64,000 bases of DNA, from contig NC_087064.1 of assembly GCF_963678635.1 (NCBI RefSeq), positions 67,015,548 through 67,079,547 on the forward strand. Reading direction: 5' to 3'. The notes below the pieces were generated by a model. It did no database searches, was not told the DNA's origin, and was given only the letters and a program-made list of their open reading frames with translations. The stretch comes from Symsagittifera roscoffensis. Taxonomy: Eukaryota > Xenacoelomorpha > Acoela > Convolutidae. The translations under genes and the position numbers were made by a program. Below are positions 35,623 to 46,858 of this stretch, in pieces (the stretch's first letter is position 1; the number at the start of each line of letters is the position of its first letter).

Positions 35623-36082
35623 GTGATCATTAGCAGGCTTCTCCAATTCTCGATAAAAGTCGGTTGCAAATTTTAAATTGGTACAAATTTGAAGAAGTCT
35701 CAATTGAAACTCAATTTGAAACTGAAGTGAAATAAACTTTGAACTAAATTTCTCAAGTGAAGACACGTCTCCGACTCGGAAAGTATTTAAATCGTAAATC
35801 TTCTTAGTTGGATTTGAGTTGCGATGGGATCTTCAGCTTCTGATAGTCAGAACAAATTAAGAAGAACAAATTGAGACTGTTTGCCCAGTTGAAATTCACT
35901 CTTCTGTGCCGAAGGGAAAGGATTTAGAAGAGTAATAAAGCTAATGCAAACCTGTGTTGATGTTCAACAGAAACAGCTCCAGCAATGCCGAAAAACTTTC
36001 TCAAAAAATTTATTGCAGTAGGTTTCAAAACTTTTTCTGACAATAAACTAGCCTGAATCAATTTAAAAAGATAATTTTTCAT
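35623..36082 (-). CDS. Weak candidate gene: two possible coding exons
   Basis: Not recognised. Minus-strand exon A would be 36082-35952, starting with ATG and ending at CACAG|GTTTGC (phase 2). Exon B would be 35830-35623, open throughout and ending at CAC|GTAAGT, a strong donor. Joined phases agree and give about 113 residues. The N-terminus is basic and hydrophobic (KNYLFKLIQASLL), as in a mitochondrial presequence. Against it: the acceptor GAAG|A is poor, with another AG just upstream; the next exon would run into a stop almost at once; and no known domain is visible. Most likely chance, but it is the best gene-like signal between 31.6 and 40 kb. Confidence 0.2.
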
Positions 36083-36099
36083 AGATAAAGTTTCATAGA

Positions 36100-38157
36100 A
36101 ATAGAAAGATTTGCGGCGGCGAGTGTTTTCTGTGGTTCTGTCACTGGAAGGGTTCTTAGGTTCCAATTTTAGGTTATTTCGGGTAAATATAAATATAGGA
36201 TAGGGTAAAAACAGCAAATAGAGGGAGTTTCTCTAGCTGCAAAGCCAAGCGAACCAAGCAAGCAGACGAACTATGTCAACTCAAAGAACTGAGGCGCACT
36301 TCAAATTTACAGGGGGATATTTGGATAAATGGAAAGACGCACTGGAGTAAGGTAGCGTAATAAGAAGATAGGACACGAATAGAGAGAGGGATTTGCGAAC
36401 GGCAAACCGGACCAATGTCGCTATAAAACACAGTGCAAGGATAACGTGAAAATCAGAGTGAAATCAGCCAAGTGTAAGTGAAACTGTACCATATATGTTC
36501 TGTAGTAGTAATACCATTCATTCCCAATACAACAGTGCAATGATTTTCAAAAGACAAAAGAATAAAGAGGAAACTATATGTTTGGTCAGAGGCCTATTTT
36601 ATTTGAAAATCCGGGTCGAAATTTACAGGAGCTCATAGTATATTACTTCAATATACATTCCATTCAACAACTCACAAAACTCGATTTTTATTGAGGCCAG
36701 TATCAATCCTGTATTGATAGACGCTAAAAAGAAGCTGCTGATTTTTACGCATAATGCCAAAAAATACCTGTGGGGGCAGCAACCTTTTGTCTTATCAGAT
36801 TGGGTATTATTTGTTCCCGTCAATGAAATGTTTATCTGCCAATTTTCCGGATGCTGGGTTATATACGATCACGGGATATTGTATGTCCATTTTCGAATAA
36901 AGAAACACAGCACATTAAATAAGCCTTGGAAAAAAAGAATAAAAAATTGACAAATTGGGGAAAGAAAAGGAATTATAAGTGGAAATTTCTGAACAAATGG
37001 CTGACCTCTTGAGAGCCTATATCTTAGGGAGGGGATTAGGAGTTCAATTTATGACTAAAAATGTTTCTAAGCTATTCCCGCTTGCAACAAAAATAATGTA
37101 GAAAAAAACTATGCGAAGAGACTAAAAGCTCGCTCATAAAATGAACAAATAGTGTTAAATCTCTAAGGCGCCATTCGTTTAATGACAAGTATATTTCAGA
37201 AGATAGAATATCAACTACACTAAAAGACGGAGAGAAAATATAAATTGTAAATTGCATTTGCTGAAATATTCAACTTTGATCTTTTTTAGCTAAAATATTT
37301 CGTCTCATATCAAATAAAATAATAAAATCTTTTGAAAACTCATTCAACTACATAAAAAAGGCATAAACCCTATAAATTAACGACGCACTCAGCGAGCAGT
37401 TGGTTCTCTGGGAAGAGTTTTTAGTCAAGGGAAATGATATAATCATGTGTGCATTTTCGACCACGGATGGAAATTGATTACGAACTGACAGAGAATATAA
37501 TCATTTTCCTATTTGATTCAGTGAACTCAATGCAATGCAAATGAATGTCCAACATAGTCCAACCAGGATAAATTTAATCAAAAAAAAATTCAAAAGTAAT
37601 TGAAAAGTACATTCCATTAACTGATGACGTATTATTCTCCTAAAAGCGAAGGTAGGGTAGCGAAAACTGTAATCAGCAGCGCTATGGGATCTCTTGAACG
37701 ATCCCTTTTTTGCAAGATGCCCAAAATTCGTCAGTTGGTTAATCACTTGCATATGCTTGACTGCCGAATTATTCATTTACAAGGGTAGGTATTCTTTTTT
37801 TAAATTTCTTGTCTTTTCACCAATGCTTTCGGACAACAAAAAACTTCGGACCATTAATTCAGTAGTTTTGGGCTTCTTTTTATTAGTGAAAAAATTTTTG
37901 GTTTATTATTACTATAAATAGCATCAAACGTTTAATACTTTGATTGTCTTGCCAATAAACGAAATTTCCACAAAACAGCAGTAAGTTGAGGAAAAAACAG
38001 GATATCTATGTCTCAAGGATCAGACGCAGACTTCATTAAATCGCAAGCATGAAGTTCACGTGCCGATAAAGTTTGTATGAAAATATTTTGATGAGTACTA
38101 TTATCACACATCCGTTTGATAAAAATCATTTGAATCGTTTTTCACTGAAAAAAATGA
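36100..38157. other. Non-coding AT-rich stretch
   Basis: No gene or clear repeat recognised. Small open frames here have no protein features. Confidence 0.35.
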
Positions 38158-38165
38158 TTCAACAT

Positions 38166-38557
38166 CAGGGGCGGATCTAGATTTTTTCGAGGGGGGGGGG
38201 GCGGATTTTCAAAAAATTTTCGAAAATTTTGACGACCTTTTTTTTTTTAGCTCGACCAAATTGATTTTTCGAGCTCTTCTAAAGCACTAAAAGGTCCCTG
38301 TTTTGGCCAAATTTTCTGCGCCGCAGGCAAATTTTTGAAAAAACAGGTCAAAAAAGCCGTTCTTAGGCACTTTTTGAAAAATTTTGACAAAAAAATCGCG
38401 TTTTTTTGGCGCGCGCTCCCCCTCAAAGTTAGTATATATTCGCGCCAAAGGCGCCTTTAGAAACATTTTAGGGTCGGTCGGCAAAAAATTGATTTTATAA
38501 AAAGTACCAAAGGGGGGACCCTTTGGGTCGGCAGGGGGTCGAATCCCTGAGGATTGT
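38166..38557 (+). mobile_element. Family E hAT-like MITE, copy E2 (392 bp)
   Basis: The left end CAGGGGCGGATCTAG is the typical terminus of many animal hAT MITEs. The exact 8-mer TTCAACAT flanks the piece (38158-38165 and 38558-38565). The interior shares GCGCCAAAGGCGCC, a G run, GCGCCGCAGG and CGACCAAATTGATTTT blocks with E1 in inverted orientation. The right end is less regular (CAATCC-TCAGGGATTCGAC on the complement), so the inner limit could be 7 bases off. Confidence 0.7.
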
Positions 38558-38565
38558 TTCAACAT

Positions 38566-40595
38566 GGATAGTTTAAAACCTTAAAAACTGTATTGTTTCA
38601 TCCGTTTCATATTCGAATGATGAAGTTTACTTTGAAAAAAGGATATTGAAACAGGATTAAATTTACGTGATTTACTAATGACAACTTATCTGGCACCAAA
38701 CCCATGTAATTTTCAAGAAGGCTTAGGTTCACATATAACATCAGGTAGAAGAAAGAGATGACCAGAAGCACTTCCAATTCATATAAATTTATATTAACTT
38801 TGTTTTTTTTCTGAGTAAAGCCCTAACTTATTTGCACATGACCGTTTGAAATAAGTTTAAAAATCTTTTTGAATTTGAGCAAAACTTGCAAGTGAGAGTG
38901 CGCAATTTCAATCCACATTAAAATCATCATCAAAAAGAAAAGCATTTGTGTGAGAAGCGGAAATGCAGATAATTGAGACCAGTACATAAAACCGAAGAGC
39001 CGATAAAAAAAGGGAGCCATTTTATCGGCAACCAAATAAAACTTCGGTGAATTACTTGTACGCATTGATGACTGACACACAAATAAGAACCATATTTAAT
39101 AAACACTACGTCCGCATTATTCTATTTTCTGTAGAATAATTTTTTAGTACTTTTTTGAAATGAATTTTTTAGCTTACAAAACGATTTGCCTGACTATTTT
39201 ATCAATATTTAGCAAAAGCGGTAAAAAAAATTGCGACCGTTGCAAAATCCAATCTGACTATCATGGAGCAAGTCATATTTTCAAAAGTTTTCTATCACTT
39301 TGCTGCGGCTGCTTAAAGCAATTACTGGCCGGTTATAGTTGATATTTCTTGATTTTCAGATTTTTGTTGATATTTTTTGATTTGTTTGATTTTCGAAAAC
39401 ACGACTAAAAAGAGATCAATTGAGAAAAAACCTTAAACGACATGAGCAGTTTTTGAAAAATATCGAAAAAATGATCCATCGGCAATTTACATATCTTTCT
39501 CTTGAATAAAAATAATTTCAAGAATAAAGGCAAAGAAAGACTATTGAACGTCAATAAGCGTCAAAACAAAATCTACAAAGCGTTTTTTTTTTCAAATCGC
39601 CACTCAAAAAAGTTGGGTAAAAAATTTTTTGCTCATCGAGCGACTCAAAAAGAGGCTGCTAAGCCGACAGATTATAAGCCAAAACAGTTTAAGCTTGTAA
39701 AAAAAAAGAAAAAAAAACGAAAAAACTGATATACTGAAATTAGAGTTGGTAAACTTGCAAAGCGCATTGAAAAAAAACGGCCTCTTAAAATTCAGACATG
39801 CCCAAAAATTGTCTGTTAGTTGATTTTTGAAAAAAGAGCAGATGGCGGCTACAATTAATTTCAATCTCTCTGTGAACGAAATTATTTTCAGCAAAAGTCA
39901 TGTACCCAGTTCCAAAACCCTGGCTCATTACCAGGGTAAAAACTAGCACCAGTACAATCGGTATTTTCGGTCGAAAATTTTTTTGAAGTTAAAATCCAGA
40001 TCTTGACGAATTTGTTTTCCGCACAACGAGAACAGCATAAGCTACAAAAAGTATCATTTTATTCTGTTTATTTCTGAAAGCAATGCAAAAGATTGTAGTA
40101 AATTTAAAAAACTGAATGTTGTCTATCCGTGCCAATTTTGTGCAAACCGTTGAAATCAGCACTGATCTTCAATGATGCAATTTCCAGGTTTGTTTTGCAT
40201 GCTTTAAGTCTCGTTATCTTTCCAATATTTTAGGCGAACAACTTGTGTCAATATTGGAATTTAAAGATTTTACCTTTGCAATGGCCGCTAACGGTCTTGC
40301 AGCTGTGACAGGGTTTTGCAAATAAATGAATTTGACATTAAATGATGATATTTTAAGCAATTGTCGATAAAATTTTGGAACTGTGCAAACTTGCATGTGT
40401 AAGAAAACAGTGAAAAATGACCTTCAAAGATAATAATCATAATCCTTTCTACAACGGCCTTTTAAGATTTTTTTTGGCTAAACCAGGTTTATAAGAAAAA
40501 TTGGACTGCACCCGAAAATAGTAGACCGTAGGTTAAAGCAGAAACATCTGAAGTCAAGCAGTTGAAAGTATCTTCTTCCAGTAGATAACAGGGTG
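38566..40595. other. Non-coding stretch with one dispersed repeat
   Basis: No gene. 39640-39960 resembles 55975-56160 (blocks AACGGC, CAGACATGC, AAATTGTCTGTTAGTTGA, CTAGCACCAG), a further dispersed family of unknown class. Confidence 0.4.
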
Positions 40596-41369
40596 ACGCT
40601 GAAAAACCACTTTCCATGATGATGACGATATTGATCAATTAAAATCCACTACCCCAGATGTCTTAGCTACAAGTGGTGGAGAATGTTACAGCAAAAAAGA
40701 CATTGCCTCAAAAAGAAAGAAGGGTCAATCAACGCAAGAGCAAAAACAACCAGATTACCCGTAAGGGAAAGGAGGAGCCTGGTCCTAGCCGAGTCACGCT
40801 CCTCAATAAATAAACTGAAGGCAAATGCACGCGCCCTTTATTGAGGAAGTTAGTTTAATGGAAATACCAGTATGGAGACGAGTAAACCACAAGAACGAAG
40901 GCTAGAAACCAAACATTCGAATCCAGGATTGGACATTTTCCAATAAAGCGTTTATTCTTATTTTGATCCATTATTTCGATCAAAACACAAGAAACAACTG
41001 AAAAAAGGAGGAAGACAGAAAATAAGAGATAAAATATTGCCGAAACTGGCAAACAAGAAAAAAAAACAATCGAGCAAAGACACTTTAGACAAAAGCGAGC
41101 AACAAAAAAAAGGAGAGATGACACAAGGTGACGCAACAACGAGAATGCGTAAAACTGGGAACGAAGACAGCAAGATGGAGCATCAGAAACTGAAAGATAC
41201 AAATAGATGAACGAATGAACGAGAAAAAATCCGACTTACTTTGCCTCCAATTGCAAAAAAGAACGGGAAATCGGGCTGATATCTGAAGTTACTGCCAGAA
41301 AAGAAGGCATCTGGTGGAGCGAAAAGAAATTGCTTATGAGCGGTTATGAACAACCATCATAAAATAGGA

Positions 41370-42250
41370 GAATGGGCTGAAGCGTCGCAAGAGCAAGTGA
41401 AAGCCAAAAACTGTGGAGCGACGGTCGGGTTTTGATGATAACCGTTAACAACGTACAACTGACTGCCGTATACCAACCGATTATTAGCGCAAAATCGAAC
41501 AAAATAGGAAACCGTTAGAAATTGTTATGGCACGCATATGAAGAGACGAAATGATTCTGATTGGAAGAGACTGGAAAGCATAATCGGACAAGAGAAGTTA
41601 CGCAATAGTGGCTGCAGAGATAAGAAAACCATCGAGGAAGAAAAGTTCTTTCTCAAAGAACTCAGAAACCACTTCAAGGCAGAGTCAGAGAATAGGTTCG
41701 AAAGGAAGATCGAAGAACTTATGATAACGGCAAATGAGTGCACCGTAAGAGACGATCCCCTGTCGAGGCGCTAAAGCCAGCAGCTAGACCAGGAGGTAAC
41801 ATTCCCAGAATTCTTAGTAGAACTCAAGCAAATGAAAAGCGGAGCACCTGTAAGTGAAAGAGTAAAGTCATTGCGCTGAAAGTCATGAACAATGACACGA
41901 AAAGGCGATTTTTCAACATTGTCCTCGAAGAAGCACCTCGAAGAAAACTATCATTAATGTGAAGAAGAGGCTACGATCGGCTGAGTAGTGTCGTTGTTTA
42001 AGAAGGGCTCGAGAGGTGATTTGACCAACTACCGAGCAGTGTGTCTATTGTCGCTGATAAGCCGTCTCTGCGTAAATATCTTAGCTACCAGGATTAGGAC
42101 ATGGGCAGAGAGCATCGAAGCGCTGGGGGAAAACCAGAGTGGATTCCGAACCTCGAGATCAACTTGCGATGCAACGCAGATCGTCCTGAGAATAAAACCA
42201 CTGTCCATGATGATGACGATATTAATCAAATAAAATCCACTACACCAGAT
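41370..42250 (+). pseudogene. LINE endonuclease/reverse-transcriptase fragment inside the array unit (copy 1 of the full units)
   Basis: Read across frames, the unit shows remains of an APE-type endonuclease (a TAVYQPI-like stretch at about 41464 and a LIGRDWK-like stretch at about 41553). It then shows the RT approach region (EFLVELKQMKSGAP, 41807-41850) and the RT fingers (LFKKGSRGDLTNYRAVCLLS, then ALGENQSGFRTSRSTCDATQ, 41988-42190). RT motifs A to E, including the YxDD/ADD box, are absent: the sequence leaves the RT after about 42195. Several stops and frame breaks interrupt it. Equivalent pieces lie at 43578-43823, 45161-45406 and 47326-47571. Non-functional. Confidence 0.8.
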
Positions 42251-45200
42251 TTCTTACCTAGAAGTGGTGGAGAATGTTACAGCAAAAAAGACATTGTCCC
42301 GAAAGAAAGAAGGGTCAATCAACGCACAAGCAAAAACAACCAGGTTACCCGTAAGGGAAAGGAGGAGCCTGGTCCTAGTTGAGTCACGCTCCTCAAAAAA
42401 TCAACCGAAGGCAAATGCACGCGCCCTATATTGAGGAAGTTAGTTTTATAGAAATTACAGTATGGAAACGATTAAAACACAAGAACGAAGGCTAGAAACC
42501 AAACATTCGAATCCAGGATTGGACATTTTCCAATAAAGCTTTTATTCTTATTTTGATCCATTATTTCGATCAAAACACAAGAAACAACTGAAAAAAGGAG
42601 GAAGACAGAAAATAAGAGATAAAATATTGCCGAAACTGGCAAACAAGAAAAAAAAACAATCGAGCAAAGACACTTTAGACAAAAGCGAGCAACAAAAAAA
42701 GGAGAGATGACACAAGGTGACGCAACAACGAGAATGCGCAAAACTGGGAACGAAGACAGCAAGATGGAGCATCAGAAACTGAAAGATACAAATAGATGAA
42801 CGAATGAACGAGAAATAATCCGACTTACTTTGCCTCCAATTGCAAAAAAGAACGGGAAATCGGGCTGATATCTGAAGTTACTGCCAGAAAAGAAGTCATC
42901 TGGTGAAACGAAAAGAAATTGCTTATGAGCGGTTATGAACAACCATCATAAAATAGGAGAATGGGCTGAAGCGTCGCAAGAGCAAGTGAAAGCCAAAAAC
43001 TGTGGAGCGACGGTCGGGTTTTGATGATAACCGTTAACAACCTACAACTGACTGCCGTATACCAACCGATCATCAGCGCAAAATCGAACAAAATAGGAAA
43101 CCGTTAGAAATTGTTATGGCACGCAGATGAAGAGACGAAATGATTCTGATTGGAAGAGACTGGAAAGCATAATCGGACAAGAGAAGTTACGCAATATTGG
43201 CTTCAGAGATGTGAAAACCATCGAGGAAGAAAAGTTCTTTCTCAAAGAACTCAGAAACCATATCAAGGCAGAGTCAGAGAATAGGTTCGAAAGGAGGATC
43301 GAAGAACTTATGATAACGGCAAATGAGTGCACCGTAAGAGACGATCCCCTGTCGAGGCGCTAAAGCCAGCAGCTAGACCAGGAGGTAACATTCCCAGAAT
43401 TCTTAGTAGAACTCAAGCAAATGAAAAGCGGAGCACCTGTAAGTGAAAGAGTAGAAGTCATTGCGCTGAAAGTCATGAACAATGACACGAAAAGGCGATT
43501 TTTCAACATTGTCCTCGAAGAAGCACCTCGAAGAAAACTATCATTAATGTGAAGAAGAGGCTACGATCGGCTGAGTAGTGTCGTTGTTTAAGAAGGGCTC
43601 GAGAGGTGATTTGACCAACTACCGAGCAGTGTGTCTATTGTCGCTGATAAGCCGTCTCTGCGTAAATATCTTAGCTACCAGGATTAGGACATGGGCAGAG
43701 AGCATCGAAGCGCTGGGGGAAAACCAGAGTGGATTCGGAACCTCGAGATCAACTTGCGATGCAACGCAGATCGTCCTGAGAATAAAACCACTGTCCATGA
43801 TGATGACGATATTAATCAAATAAAATCCACTACACCAGATTTCTTACCTAGAAGTGGTGGAGAATGTTACAGCAAAAAAGACATTGTCCCGAAAGAAAGA
43901 AGGGTCAATCAACGCACAAGCAAAAACAACCAGGTTACCCGTAAGGGAAAGGAGGAGCCTGGTCCTAGTTGAGTCACGCTCCTCAATAAATCAACCGAAG
44001 GCAAATGCACGCGCCCTATATTGAGGAAGTTAGTTTTATAGAAATTACAGCATGGAAACGATTAAAACACAAGAGAGAAGGCTAGAAACCAAGCATTCCA
44101 ATACAGGATTCGACATTTTCAAACAAAGCTTTTACTCTTAATTTGATCCATTATTTCAATCAAAACACAAGAAACAACTTTAAAAAAGAAGAGAAAAAAT
44201 ACGAGATAAAATATTGCCGAAACTGGCAAACCGAAGAAAAAAAATCGAGCAAAGACACTATAGACAAAAGCGAGCAACTAAAAAGGAGAGATGACACAAG
44301 GTGACGGAACAACGAGAATGCGAAAACTGGGAACAAAGACAGCAAGATGGAGCATCAGGAACTGAAACATACAAGTAGATGAACGAATGAACGAGAAATA
44401 ATCCGACTTACTTTGCCTCCAATTGCAAAAAAGAACGGGAAATCGGGCTGATATCTGAAGTTATTGCCAGAAAAGAAGGCATCTGGTGAAACGAAAAGAA
44501 ATTGCTTATGAGCGGTTATGAACAACCATCATAAAATAGGAGAATGGGCTGAAGCGTCGCAAGAGCAAGTGAAAGCCAAAAACTGTGGAGCGACGGTCGG
44601 GTTTTGATGATAACCGTTAACAACCTACAACTGACTGCCGTATACCAACCGATCATCAGCGCAAAATCGAACAAAATAGGAAACCGTTAGAAATTGTTAT
44701 GGCACGCAGATGAAGAGACGAAATGATTCTGATTGGAAGAGACTGGAAAGCATAATCGGACAAGAGAAGTTACGCAATATTGGCTTCAGAGATGTGAAAA
44801 CCATCGAGGATGAAAAGTTCTTTCTCAAAGAACTCAGAAACCACTTCAAGGCAGAGTCAGAGAATAGGTTCGAAAGGAGGATCGAAGAACTTATGATAAC
44901 GGCAAATGAGTGCACCGTAAGAGACGATCCCCTGTCGAGGCGCTAAAGCCAGCAGCTAGACCAGGAGGTAACATTCCCAGAATTCTTAGTAGAACTCAAG
45001 CAAATGAAAAGCGGAGCACCTGTAAGTGAAAGAGTAGAAGTCATTGCGCTGAAAGTCATGAACAATGACACGAAAAGGCGATTTTTCAACATTGTCCTCG
45101 AAGAAGCACCTCGAAAAAAACTATCATTAATGTGAAGAAGAGGCTACGATCGGCTGAGTAGTGTCGTTGTTTAAGAAGGGCTCGAGAGGTGATTTGACCA

Positions 45201-46277
45201 ACTACCGAGCAGTGTGTCTATTGTCGCTGATAAGCCGTCTCTGCGTAAATATCTTAGCTACCAGGATTAGGACATGGGCAGAGAGCATCGAAGCGCTGGG
45301 GGAAAACCAGAGTGGATTCGGAACCTCGAGATCACCTTGCGATGCAACGCAGATCGTCCTGAGAATAAAACCACTGTCCATGATGATGACGATATTAATC
45401 AAATAAAATCCACTACACCAGATTTCTTACCTAGAAGTGGTGGAGAATGTTACAGCAAAAAAGACATTGTCCCGAAAGAAAGAAGGGTCAATCAACGCAC
45501 AAGCAAAAACAACCAGGTTACCCGTAAGGGAAAGGAGGAGCCTGGTCCTAGTTGAGTCACGCTCCTCAATAAATCAACCGAAGGCAAATGCACGCGCCCT
45601 ATATTGAGGAAGTTAGTTTTATAGAAATTACAGCATGGAAACGATTAAAACAAAAGAGCGAAGGCTAGAAACCAAGCATTCCAATACAGGATTCGACATT
45701 TTCAAGCAAAGCTTTTACTCTTAATTTGATCCATTATTTCAATCAAAACACAAGAAACAACTTTAAAAAAGAAGAGAAAAAATACGAGATAAAATATTGC
45801 CGAAACTGGCAAACCGAAGAAAAAAAAATCGAGCAAAGACACTATAGACAAAAGCGAGCAACTAAAAAGGAGAGATGACACAAGGTGACGGAACAACGAG
45901 AATGCGAAAACTGGGAACAAAGACAGCAAGATGGAGCATCAGGAACTGAAACATACAAGTAGATGAATGAATTAACGAGGAATAATCCGACCTACTTTGC
46001 CTCCATTTGCAAAAAAGAACGGGAAATCGGGATGATACCTGAAGTTACTGCCAGAAAAGAAGGCATCAGGTGGAACGAAAAGAAATTGCTTATGAGCGGT
46101 TATGAACAACCAACATAAAACAGGAGAATGGGCTGAAGCGTCGCAAGAGCAAGTGGAAGCCAAAAATTGTGGAGCGACGGTCGGGTTTTGATGATAACCG
46201 TTAACAACCTACAACTGACTGCCGTATACCAACCGATCATTAGCGCAAAATCGAACAAAATAGGAAAACGTTAGAAG

Positions 46278-46858
46278 TTGTTATGGCACGCAGACGAAGA
46301 GACGAAATGATCCTAATTGGAAGAGACTGGAAAGCACAATCGGACAAGAGAAGTTACGCGATATTGGCTTCAGAGATGTTAAAACCATCGAGGAAGAAAA
46401 GCTCTTTCTCAAAGAACTCAGAAACCACTTCAAGGCAGAGTCAGAGAATAGGTTCGAACGGAGGATCGAAGAACTTATGATAACGGCAAATGAGTGCACC
46501 GTAAGAGACGATCCCCTGTCGAGAAACTGAAAGATACAAATAGATGAACGAATGAACGAGAAATAATCCGACTTACTTTGCCTCCAATTGCAAAAAAGAA
46601 CGGGAAATCGGGCTGATATCTGAAGTTACTGCCAGAAAAGAAGGCATCTGGTAGAACGAAAAGAAATTGCTTATGAGCGGTTATGAACAACCATCATAAA
46701 TTAGGAGAATGGGCTGAAGCGTCGCAAGAGCAAGTGAAAGCCAAAAACTGTGGAGCGACGGTCGGGTTTTGATGATAACCGTTAACAACCTACAACTGAC
46801 TGCCGTATACCAACCGATCATTAGCGCAAAATCGAACAAAATAGGAAACCGTTAGAAA
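46278..46858 (+). repeat. Internally deleted array unit (581 bp)
   Basis: This unit runs from its phase mark to CCCTGTCGAG at 46522 and then jumps to AAACTGAAAGATAC, which in full units stands about 1.0 kb further on. Only a short microhomology is present at the junction, suggesting end-joining or replication slippage and not unequal exchange between whole units. Confidence 0.85.
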
